This document shows positions 1 through 9,349 of a DNA stretch of 64,000 nt, one piece after another. The DNA comes from Mauremys mutica (Eukaryota > Chordata > Testudines > Geoemydidae), in the NCBI RefSeq assembly GCF_020497125.1, contig NC_059082.1, positions 22,218,965-22,282,964 on the forward strand. Reading direction: 5' to 3'. A program made the position numbers and the translations under genes. Numbering within the stretch: position 1 is the first letter of the stretch; each line of letters begins with the position of its first letter. The notes beneath the pieces were generated by a model. It saw nothing but the letters and a program-made list of their open reading frames with translations, was not told the DNA's origin and searched no databases.

Positions 1-622
1 TGAGCCACCTTTGTCTCTTGCTAGAGACAATGGGCCCTCAGCATCTCCCAGGATCGTGCTAAATCTTTAACCTTGTGCAAGTCACTTAATCGCCAGTTGT
101 CCCAGTTTTCCCAGATGTAGACTAAATCCCAGCTGAAGGAGCTCTGTCTCGGGCTGAATCTGTTGCGAAGAACCCAAATTATTACAGCAATTGAAACAAG
201 CAGGAGTCCCAGCTATTCTGCCCACGCTAAATCCAAACTTTCCGGATTGTTGCACAGAACTGGGATACAGTTCATTTGCAAACTGCTGGGAGTGCTCTTG
301 AATTAAGGGCAGCTGAGTGACTGGCAGGAGGTACTAATTCCAGAACGGCTGGCACAGGCCACCTCGTGCCCTGAGATGCCCCCACCCCCATTAACAATAA
401 TGGAACCATGTGCAGCCATCAGAGGGCAGAGTTTGGATCTTCGACTGGCCAGGGACGGGTAAAGTGAAACTGTTCATGCAGATCTCAAATGTTTATGGAA
501 ACACCCCTGGGGAAAGAGTGTCTGTTTAAATCATAACAAAAAGGCAGGGAAGGGAGATAAACCTGAGGGTGAGGAGAGAGGGTTTGTGTCGCTTTTGGCC
601 ACCAGGATCAGAGCTGAGAAAC
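1..622. other. Intergenic sequence with MIR-like fragment
   Basis: No exon was recognised. Bases about 60-125 (aaccttgtgcaagtcacttaa, then a cagtttt..cccagatgta block) resemble the CORE region of an amniote MIR SINE on the plus strand. The rest looks like unique sequence. Confidence 0.4.
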
Positions 623-799
623 TAAGGCCATGTTTACACTACAAAATTATGTCCACCTAAGTTATGCTGGCACACACCTGCGGCAATAATTAAACCGCTT
701 TTGTGTGTCCACATTATGCTCCTTGTGTCGACAGTGCGCGTCCTCACTAGCAGCACTTGCATTGATACAGAGAGCCATGCACTAAGGGTAGCTATCCCA

Positions 800-1083
800 G
801 GCCTGGTCTACACTGGGGGGGGGGAATTGATCAAAGTTACGCAACTTCAGCTACGCGAATAACGTATTTGAAGTCGACGTACTTAGAGCTACTCACTGCG
901 GTGTCTTCACTGAAGTAGGTCGACTGCTGACGCTCCCCCATTGACTCCGCCTGCACTTCTCGCTCTGGTGGAATACCGGAGTCAATGGGAGAGCACTCAG
1001 CGGTCAATTTATCACATCTTCACTAGACACAATAAACTGACCCCTGCTGGATCGATCGCTCCAGAGGTAAGTGTAGACATGCC
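800..1083. mobile_element. Harbinger MITE nested in element A (left)
   Basis: Begins GGCCTGGTCTACACTGGGGG and ends AAGTGTAGACATGCC, an inverted pair, about 284 bp. Internal palindromes lie around acttcagctacgcgaata and the gagtcaatggg block. It is the same family as 4204-4499 and 51110-51392. The 3-bp target duplication is not clear. Confidence 0.7.
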
Positions 1084-1560
1084 CCCACTGTGCAACTTGC
1101 CACCATCTAGCACAAGGTGTTTTGTGAAGGTTTTGCAAAGCCTCGTGGGGCCAAACAAGTCGCACAGGAGTGACTGGGAACATGATTCCAATGTCCCGTA
1201 ATGCCTTGTTCTCCATCCCATAATGTCATCTGCATCCTATAATTTTTCACACCTCTTTTAAAAAATCTTCACAAACTTGCATGTTTCGCCTCGCTGTTTG
1301 CCACCTGTGTCAGAAGCCTGGATCCTGCACAGCTCTGCACTATTGTGATGAGTGTTGTGAGCTCAGAGCGTCTGATCCTGCAGTATTTGCAGAGCCACTA
1401 GAGGAATCACAGGGAACATGATGACTCCTTGGAAGCTAGATTGCTATGGGACATTAGAAACAATTTACAGTTGTAGGCGGCATTCACAGAGCTGCTGCAG
1501 ATGGTGGAGCGCCAGTTCTCGGCCTGAGAAACAAGCACTGACTGGTGGGATTGCATCGTA

Positions 1561-2410
1561 ATGCAGGTTTGGGATGATGAGCAGTGGTTGCAGAACTTTC
1601 AGATGCACAAGGCCATGTTCCTGGATCTGTGTGCTGAGCTTACCCCAGCCCTCCAGCACAGCTACACCAAAATGAGATTTGCACTGACAGTGGAGAAGCG
1701 AGTGGTGATGGCTCTGTGGAAACTTGCAACACCTGATTGCTACCAATCAGTTGGGAATCAATTTGGAATTGGGAAATCCACCGTGGAGGTGGTTGTGATG
1801 CAAGGCCATTAATTGCTTCCTTCTACAAAGGACTGTGACTCTGGGCAACATGCCGGATATAGTGGATGGATTTGTCGCAATGGGTTTCCCAAAGAGGGGC
1901 AATAGATGGCGCACACATCCCAATTTTGCTACCAGACCACCTTGCCACAGAGTACATCAACAGAAAGGGCTACTTTTCTATGGTATTGCAAGTGCTGGTG
2001 GATCACCGGGGACGCTTCATTGACATGAATGCGGGCTGGTCAGGGAAGATGCATGACATGTGCATCTATATGAACACAGAACTGTTCAGAAAGCTGAAAG
2101 CAGAGACTTTCTTTCCAGACTGGTGGATTACCACTGGGGATGTTGAAATGCCAATAGTGATCATGGACGATTCGGTCTACCCCTTACTCCTGTGGCTTAT
2201 AAAGCCAGCCACCTCGACAGCACCAAGGAGTGCTTCAACTGAAGGCTCAGAAGATGCGGCATTGCAGTTGAATGTGCCTTTGGATGTTTGAAAGGTCGCT
2301 GGCACTGTCTACTCATGAGATTGGACCTCGGTGAAAAAAATATCCCGGTGGTTATAGCTTCCTGCTGTGTCCTGCACAATATCTGTGACGCAAAGGGGGG
2401 GACAGTTTCT
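1561..2410 (+). pseudogene. Harbinger (HARBI1-like) transposase remnant in element A
   Basis: Translations show FQMHKAMFLDLCAEL, KLATPDCYQSVGNQFGIGKS (helix-turn-helix region) and, in another frame, AIDGAHIPIL (first catalytic Asp), DMNAGWSGKMHD (second Asp) and ECAFGCLKGRW (catalytic Glu codon at 2270-2272). The coding path changes frame near 1809, 1905 and 2215, and a short deletion near 1805 removes codons that are present in the element at 60 kb. It is closely related to that copy, and non-functional. Confidence 0.85.
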
Positions 2411-2558
2411 GCCGGGTGCAGGGCGGAAGTGGTACGAGTCTGCTGGGTTTGAGCAGCTGGATACCTGGGCTATAAGAAGAGCTTAGGGAGATATCTGCAC
2501 ATACTCATGCCTGCAAGCTAGGTCGACTGAACTGAATACTGGCTCCTTTTTCCACAGG

Positions 2559-3300
2559 TGGTGGTGATTTTAGCTGATATCTCACTCCTGAGGGTAACGG
2601 AGGCTGAAAGGGAACAGCTTCTGCAGGCATCTGGCTGCAGACCAGGGCTATTTGCTGCAACCCTGTGTACTGCAATTGTGCCTGCTGAAGTCAGGGCCGC
2701 CCGGGGCGGGGGGGGGGGAGCAAGTGGGGCAATTTGCCCCGGGCCCTGCAGGGGCCCCCACAAGAGTTTTTCGGGGGCCCTGGAGCGGGGTCCTTCACTT
2801 GCTCCTGGGGCCCCGGAAAACTCTTGTGGGGCTCGGACCCGCGGAGCTTCTTACACTCCGGGTCTTCAGTGGTAATTCGGGGGGGCCCCGCTTCGGCGGT
2901 AATTCAGCGGTGGGGGGTCCTTCTGTTCCGGGACCCGCCGCAGCCAAAGTACCGGGTCTTCGGCAGCGGGGGCCCCCCACCACGGGTCTTCAGGGCACTT
3001 TGGTGGTGGGGCACTTTGGCAGAAGGACCCCCCGCCGCCGAATTACTGCCAAAGCGGGGCCCCCCCCACCGCCGAAGACCCCAGGCCCCCTGCATCCTGT
3101 GGGCGGCCTTGGCTGAAGTAATCATTGAGTAGCGTGGGAAAGTGTCCTACCGCAGTGGAAGAAATAAGGCAGCCCTGCCCAAAAACCTGGGCAGAGAATT
3201 GCAGACTAGCTGCACAAAAATTTCCTTGAGATCTCCATGGAGGATTCACGGGACACCCCAGTGCACATAAACAAACTGTTCTGCAGGGCCTCTGCCTAAC
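2559..3300 (+). pseudogene. Third ORF exon of Harbinger A, split by a hAT insertion
   Basis: After a tttttccacag acceptor-like site the frame reads ILADISLLRVTEAEREQLLQ then CRPGLFAATLCTAIVPAE. A 420-bp hAT element interrupts it at 2692-3111. Past the insertion a fragment with KVSYRSGRNKAALPKNLG continues the homology. The same protein pattern occurs in the independent Harbinger at 62461-62760. I do not recognise its family or function. It is pseudogenised by the insertion and stops. Confidence 0.6.
2692..3111. mobile_element. hAT MITE nested in element A, 420 bp
   Basis: The ends CAGGGCCGCC and GGGCGGCCTTG are imperfect inverted repeats. The flanking 8-bp direct repeats GCTGAAGT at 2684-2691 and 3112-3119 are perfect, as expected of hAT transposition. 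The interior is very GC-rich, with ggggcccc tracts and self-complementary blocks. It splits the third ORF of Harbinger A. The end family matches the element at 21717-21950. Confidence 0.85.
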
Positions 3301-3539
3301 TCTACAGGGGACTGAGAAGCAGATAGCAAGTCTACCTCCCTTGGTTGTTTCTCTACCTCTCCCAGCGCAAGTGAAAAAGAGTAAATCAACGGATGTGCCC
3401 TGCTGCTTTGGGGATTCCATCCCTGCAATTTCAAAGCAAACTGCATCTTGACTAGAGGTTCCTTCCCCTGCATCAGGCTCACCTGTGCTGGACTTTCAGG
3501 ACTGGCTGGACTATCCAGGAGTCAAAAACAGGTCCTGGC

Positions 3540-3971
3540 TCACTGCCCTTCTGGATCTGCCGGTTGGCTGTCCCCTCTCCTCCTCCTCCTCCTCCTCCTC
3601 CTCCTCCACTTCCACCTCGTTGTCCATGGCCGGGGCCTGTGACTCGTGCTCCCCTGAGGTATCCACTGGGCTCTTGGGGGTGGTGGTGGTGGCATCTCCA
3701 TCAAGTCAATGTGCACACCAGAGTGATTGTTGGCCTCTCTTGCTTTCTGGTACACCTGCTGCAAATCCTTGTCGTTCACGCAGTGCTGCTGTTGGTCTCT
3801 CTTGTAGCCCTTCTTCTCCATACTCCGAGCGTTCTTCTCATAGATACCGACATTTCTATGGCTGGATCGGAGCAGTGCTTGCACAGCCTCTTCTTCTCCC
3901 CACAGACCCAGGAGATCCAACACCTCCCGCGTAGTCCGGACAGGAGTGTGTCTGCAGCGTGTAGTCGGCAT
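3540..3971 (-). pseudogene. Myb/SANT-like ORF of Harbinger A
   Basis: The minus-strand frame starts MPTTRCRHTPVRTTREVLDL, followed by WGEEEAVQALLRSSHRN and YQKAREANNHSG. This is the Myb/SANT-like DNA-binding partner protein that Harbinger elements carry opposite the transposase and that helps transposase localisation and binding. A TCC microsatellite at about 3580-3607 falls in the acidic/arginine stretch, and the reading frame drifts there. It is probably not functional. Confidence 0.75.
3578..3607. repeat. (TCC)n microsatellite
   Basis: About ten TCC units lie inside the Myb-like ORF of Harbinger A. On the minus strand they give GGA/GAG/AGG codon runs (Gly, Glu or Arg according to frame). 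Confidence 0.9.
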
Positions 3972-4203
3972 GGTCAGCTGGGCAGTTGCTAGGCATGCTC
4001 GAGAGCTGCTAGATAAGCTCTGCAAGCCGGGCAACCAGGAAATGGAATTTCAGAAATTTGTGAGGCTTTAAAGGGGAGGGGCATGTACCTGGCCGCAGGG
4101 CAGCAGAGTTCAAAACAGTGACCAGAGCAGTCAAGGTGGGGCCTTGTGGGACACCTCCTGGAGGCCACTAAAGATGATGTAAGTAACGCAATGTCTACAC
4201 TAA

Positions 4204-4499
4204 GGCCTGGTCTACACTAGGGTGGGGGGGTCGAACTAAGGTACGCGACTTCAGCTACGCGAATAGCGTAGCTGAAGTCGTACTACCTTAGTTCGAACTT
4301 CTTACCTGTCCAGACGCCGCGGGATCGAAGTCCGCGGCTCCCCCGTCGACTCCGCCACCGCCGTTCACGGTGGTGGAGTTCCGGAGTCGACGGGAGCACG
4401 TTCGGAGTTCGAACTATCGCGTCTAGATTAGGCACGATAGTTCGAACTCCGAGAAGTCGAACACTACCCGTCGACCTGGCCGTAAGTATGGACGTACCC
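4204..4499. mobile_element. Harbinger MITE nested in element A (right), 296 bp
   Basis: Flanked by perfect TAA target duplications (4201-4203, 4500-4502). The left end is GGCCTGGTCTACACTAG and the right end TATGGACGTACCC. Long internal palindromes (tcgaactaaggtacgcgact with its complement; gtcgactccgccacc with its complement) would fold as hairpins. Confidence 0.85.
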
Positions 4500-5070
4500 T
4501 AACACTGCATCAACTCAGCTATGTTGACCTAAATGCTAAACCTCTCGCAGAGGTGGAGTTAAGTTGGCCTCATGGGTGAGTTACATCAGCAGGAGTGAAA
4601 TTTTAGTGTGGATGCTTACAGAGTTAGGTTGACGTAAGCAGCCTTGCCTTGCCCTAACTCTGTAGTGTACACCAGGCCCAACAGTGCCTTTGCACAGAAC
4701 TTCCCACCTGCAAAGCACTTCATTTCCAGCGACATCCATACTCACAGCTCCCCAGAGACTTCTAATGAAGGGCCAACTGCAGCCCAAAGCAGCGAGAGGA
4801 TCGTTCCCTCCGGATCCATGTGTGGAGGGACACACCAACTCTGGATCTCTCCCTGTCTGTGTAGCTGCCTCCTTGACATCAGCTGCTCCCCTTCCTGGGA
4901 TCCTGCCTGCGGAGGGCTCTCCATGAGGTCCAGTGTCTGCACGAGGGGATGGGCTGGGGAAGGGAGAGCATTGAACTCACTCATTCACCCCTATTGACTT
5001 GGCAGGGGATCTGCTCTGGGCCAGGGGCTGTCCTTACGGCTGCGTGGAGGGTGCCTCCATGCTTCTCCCC

Positions 5071-5555
5071 CAGGGCCGGTGCAACCATTTAGGCAACCTA
5101 GGCGGTCGTCTAGGGCACTAGGATTTGGGGGGCGGCATTTTCTTTGGCAGTGACCGCGGCGGCCAGATCTTCGGCCGCCCCGGTCACTGCTGACATTTAG
5201 GCGGAGGGAGTTGGGGCAGGGGAGCGCGGGGAGGGCCGCCTGCAGCAAGTAAGGGGGGGTGGCGGCACACAGGGGAACTCCCCGCCCCAGCTCACCCCTG
5301 CCCCACCTTCTCCCCGAGCACGCCGTGGCTGCTTCACTTCTCCCGCCTCCAGGCCTGCTTGTGCGTGGAGCAGGGGTGAGCTGGAGCAGGGTGGGCGCCT
5401 CAGGGTGGAGTGTGGGGGGTGGGGAGGGGCGCCTCAGGGCGGAGGGGGGGAGCTGCCGCGGGGGGGGGGGCGCCTCAGGGCGGGGGCTCGGGGACGGGGG
5501 AGGGCACAAGGTGGAAGTTTTGCCTAGGGCGCGAAACATCCTTGCACCGGCCCTG
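5071..5555. mobile_element. hAT-type MITE, 485 bp, GC-rich
   Basis: The inverted ends are CAGGGCCGGTGCAACCA and TTGCACCGGCCCTG. Flanks TTCTCCCC and TTAGCCCC match at 6 of 8 bases, an aged 8-bp duplication. The interior is a G-rich imperfect array (gcgcctcagggcggaggggg). The long open frames on both strands here are composition artefacts. Confidence 0.75.
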
Positions 5556-6189
5556 TTAGCCCCCCATTTACAGAGGATTTGAGGAGCAGTGACTCGCAGG
5601 GGAAGCCCTTTAAGTGGGATGATGGTTAAACCTGGCCTCGTCTGGAAAGCCTGCCCCCTATTTAGTGCCTCTCTTTAAACGCCGGGGGCTGCCATCTTTT
5701 CTTTCATGGGCTCTGTGGACTGGCTCTCTATTGTGCTGATCATTGGCTGGCTTGTTTGAAATCTGGATGAGGCTTCCTTGCACTGTGAATGAGGTGGAAA
5801 TATTAAGAATCTGGGAAAACGGAGGGAGAGGAATCCAGCTATTAATTAAAAGCTCCAAAGTCTGAATAATACAAAGATACCAAGTTAAAAGCTCTGTTGT
5901 CATGACAACGTCGCCCCCAGACGCTCTTGGATGAGTCACGCTCCCTTTACTGCTCTACTTACGTTCAAAAGCTGCTTGCATATGTATGTGATGGGAGCTA
6001 ATCTCCCAGCTCGACTGTCTACAGTGAGCATAGGCTTCACTGAACCAGAGGGAGAAAAAGAGAAAATATGGCTGAGATCTGGAATAATTATACTGGAAAC
6101 AAACGGATGGCTGGTAACTGAATTTAGTCTGACAGGGTAAGATACCGGGCAACACAATCTAGTGGAATGGGGTTTCAGAGAGCTGGCTT
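5556..6189. other. Intergenic sequence, nothing recognised
   Basis: No exon, RNA gene or clear repeat was recognised. Short open frames on both strands have no motif. Confidence 0.3.
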
Positions 6190-6350
6190 GTATTCGCAGA
6201 TTTCTGTCTGTGACTCACTGTGTCAATTGGAGCAAATTATTAAACCTCTCTATGCCTCAGTTTCCCCATCTGTACTAAGGGAAGGGTACGGTTCTCACCT
6301 TTGTGAAACATTTTGAACTCTGATGAAAAGTGCTACACAAAGTGCAAAGC
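6190..6350 (+). repeat. MIR-like SINE fragment
   Basis: Contains the MIR CORE pattern aaacctctctatgcctcagt, then ttccccatctgtac and a tail with gtgctacacaaagtgc. Such fragments are old amniote relics. Confidence 0.7.
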
Positions 6351-6517
6351 ATTAGTATTTATTAATGAGCTAGGAATGCCCGGAATCGTGTGACCCAATG
6401 CCTGTATCAGCCAATCGCACGCCCCCCCCAAAATGTGTTTGATCTTACAAGGATATAGCCCTCATCAGAGGCTGTGTCCTAGGGATCGATGACCAGCTGG
6501 AGTTGGTGGTTTCCATC

Positions 6518-7015
6518 TGTCACGGAGTGTGGGGGAGTCAAGGCCCTGCACCCCCGGCTTCCTGCGATTCACCATGACTCTCAGCCAGTCAGTAAAACAG
6601 AAAGTTTATTTAGACAGGAACACAGTCCAAAACAGGGCTTGCCGGTACAGACAACAGGACCCCCTTTAGTTAGGTCCATCTGGGGGCCCCAGGGAGGTCA
6701 CAGCCCTGTTGGGAAGCCCAAGCCTCGTCGGGGCACCCCTCTCCATTTCCCAGCCAGCTCCAAACTGAAACTCCCTCCAGCCGACTCACTCAGCCTCCCC
6801 CCGGCTCCTCCCCCCGCCTTTGTGTCCTTTGTCCAGTTTCCTGGGCAGAGGTGTTACCTGGCTTCCAACCCCCATCCTGGGTTCTCATGTTTCATGCTCA
6901 GGTATCCTCGTTTCCCCAAAGGCCGTCCTAGCAAAACTCCCCTGCAGCCTTCCCAGGTTAATACTCCCCACTCAGTATTCAAATAACACATCAAGAACAT
7001 TCCCACTTCGTCACA
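6518..7015 (-). mobile_element. Solo LTR, 498 bp
   Basis: Runs TGTCACGGAG...CTTCGTCACA and is flanked by perfect 5-bp direct repeats CCATC (6513-6517 and 7016-7020). An AATAAA with a following GT-rich stretch reads on the minus strand about 100 bp from the 6518 end, so the LTR is probably minus-sense. No internal retroviral or Gypsy region is adjacent, consistent with LTR-LTR recombination. Confidence 0.8.
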
Positions 7016-7842
7016 CCATCCATTCCTCCAAACCAGCCCTTATCCCCAGAAAATGCACTCGGTTGTTACTGCTTCATTCAATAGCTGGACTTGATACAGG
7101 AAAGGCAAGAGGGAATATTTCCAGCCTAGGATGCTCACTTTATTTGTTGCACCTGTTAGAAAACGGCATGCTGAGTTTAAAACCGGGTCCCCATTTCTGT
7201 CCAGTGTCTCCCCCTGCCCCTCATTCATTCACAATGACACATTCTGTAATCCTGCCCTGGCTGCTGCTTTGTCCCGCAGAATGTACGACCAGCCCTCACC
7301 TACCAAATGCCACTCCCCGCTGCCTGAGGAATCATTTCTTGAGAGCCCAAAGAACTGTAGATTGCTTGATGCTAGACTGGACACCAACCCCAGCATTTGT
7401 TTCAAGGCTGGCTCTTCTTGTCTCAGGCCGGCTGTTCACTAAATGTGCTGAGCTGATTCCCAGTTTCCCTTTCCAATAAGGAGACGTTAATTAAAGCTAG
7501 GTGACAGTGAAACTCCAAGGGGACTCCATGTGCCTGCATCCCACATTTGAAAACCCAAGGGGCTCGTCACCATTTATCCTGTGACAATGAACAAGCAGTG
7601 ATTTGGTTTCCCCTTGCAGTCAATGAACATGGTAAGATTCACATGCAGCCTGGTAACAGGAAATCCATAAACGCTGCTCTGCTCTAGCAGCAGGAAGGGT
7701 TTATTTTAAACCCTTAAGAAGAGGTGCAGTAGGCCAGGGCACTATTAGCCCCCACGGTTCTGGGACCTGATCCAACACCCGTTGTAATCAATTGAAAGGC
7801 TCCCACTGACTTCAGTGGTCATTAGATCACCATCCTCTATGC
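7016..7842. other. Intergenic sequence, nothing recognised
   Basis: No gene or repeat was identified. A 219-aa open frame (6820-7479) begins inside the solo LTR and has no recognisable domain. Bases 7750-7830 hold a ttgactacagtgg-like reptilian repeat motif only. Confidence 0.3.
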
Positions 7843-8153
7843 CAGAGGTAGGCAACCTATGGCACGCGTGCCGAAGGCGGCACGCGAGCTGATTTTCAGT
7901 GGCGCTCACACTGCCCGAGTCCTAGTCACTGGTCCAGGGGGCTCTGTATTTTAATTTAATTTTAAATGAAGCTTCTGAAACATTTTAAAAACCTTATTTA
8001 CTTTACATACAACAATAGTTTAGTTGTATATTATAGACTTATAGAAAGAGACCTTCTAAAAATGTTAAAATGTATTACTGGCACATGACACCTTAAATTA
8101 GAGTGAATAAATGAAGACTCAGCACACCACTTCTGAAAGGTTGCCGACCCCTG
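7843..8153. mobile_element. hAT MITE, 311 bp
   Basis: Ends CAGAGGTAGGCAACC and GGTTGCCGACCCCTG, with perfect 8-bp duplications CTCTATGC (7835-7842, 8154-8161). The AT-rich interior has no ORF. It is a non-autonomous Charlie-like hAT. Confidence 0.9.
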
Positions 8154-8703
8154 CTCTATGCAGATGCCCAGCACTGCAGGTTGGGAGGGGAATTCCATCT
8201 CCCCCAAACTCTGCTGTGTCTTGGGGATTAGATTTTTATCCTCAGGGTCCCATCCAGCAGTTAAACCTGATTTGGATAAAAACTCCCTTTGGCTTCAGTG
8301 GAGATTTGCCCAGTTTAGGATGGCAGGATCAGCCCATTAAAAGAGTCAAAGCTGCAAATTCGTTAGCAGGCTGAGCCCTCACTTACCTAGGATGGAATGT
8401 TTAAACTCACATTTAACATCCTGAAAATAAGAACGGTTGGTTGTTCGACAAAACCCAAGTGAGATGGATACAAACAGCATCGCTGTGGCCCAACTGGTCA
8501 GAACTGCAGATGCTTACACATCCAGACATGTGCATGCACACTTACAGCGAGGGAATGGGTAATGGTCATAATTATGTATGCAAAGCATCACTTAGATGGA
8601 TCAGCTGACCATTGATTTTGAATGGCAGCTAACTGGACAGTTGCCTATGCAGCAATTGTGTGTCCAGAATCAGGGACTGGGCAGTTTTGTAAATTGTGGT
8701 CCT

Positions 8704-9344
8704 TGTAGCAGGGTCAGCACCCGCTCTAGCCCTGAAAGGGTTGGAAAAGCCCTGCAGAGGGATGGGGATGGGGAAGGAAGCAAAACCCTGGCTGACTGGG
8801 GGAAGTGGCTGCAGCTGGGGCCATGCCCCAAACAGACTAACTGGGCCTTATAAGAAGGCCAGGGCAGGCAGAAGCTCAGCACTCACTCTCTCCCTGCTTC
8901 TAGAGAGAGAAGGGCCTGGCTGCTAGGGAGCTGAGCAGGGTACTGGGAGTGGAGCAGAGCTGGGGAGCTCCTGCCTGGAAAACCCCCAGGCTGCGGGCCT
9001 AGCTGAGGGCCCAAGACCAGCTAGAGAGAAAGGCAGCAGGTCCAACCCAACCTTGCCTGTGATGAGTGGAGTGGAGTGGGGCTAGATGGTGACTGGCAGT
9101 AGCCTTACACTGAGGCGAGGTGGGGTTGGGGGGGGGGTTCCCCTGGGTGGAGAGACCCAGAGTGTGGGGGTACTGTCAGGGGGACAGCAACCCAGAGAAA
9201 GGGGCACCGTGGTCCTGGGAGGGACATGGGGGCCAGTGGTAAGGCGGATCACCAGCCTGCAGGGGGCGCTCCAGGATGCTGGAAGAGCTAATTCCCATGG
9301 ACAACCAGCAGGAGGTGCTGCAGGGGTGAGTCCACTCCCTTACA
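8704..9344 (+). mobile_element. Solo LTR, 641 bp
   Basis: Runs TGTAGCAGGG...CCCTTACA, flanked by perfect 5-bp repeats GTCCT (8699-8703, 9345-9349). A TATA-like gccttataagaagg at about 8847 marks plus sense. It shares family blocks with 26321-27008 (gctagatggtgactggcagt; ttcccctgggtgg). No internal sequence remains. Confidence 0.85.
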
Positions 9345-9349
9345 GTCCT

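Larger units (their letters stand above)
626..4678 (+). mobile_element. PIF/Harbinger DNA transposon A, decayed, about 4.05 kb
   Basis: The terminal repeats GGCCATGTTTACACTACA (left) and, reverse-complemented on the right, GGCCTGGTGTACACTACA are flanked by TAA at 623-625 and CAA at 4679-4681, a slightly decayed 3-bp Harbinger target duplication. Inside, in order, are a plus-strand transposase pseudogene, a plus-strand exon of a third ORF, and a minus-strand Myb/SANT-like ORF. The ends resemble short turtle MITEs, so this looks like a degraded full-length relative of them. It has been invaded by a Harbinger MITE near its left end, a hAT at 2692-3111 and another Harbinger MITE at 4204-4499. It is inactive. 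Confidence 0.8.

Noticed and set aside
4991..5539. 182-aa minus frame rich in Pro/Arg
   Set aside because: It lies almost entirely within the GC-rich hAT MITE at 5071-5555; composition artefact.
6820..7479. 219-aa plus frame
   Set aside because: It starts inside the solo LTR and runs into unique sequence, with no motif, no splice logic and overlapping open frames in other phases.
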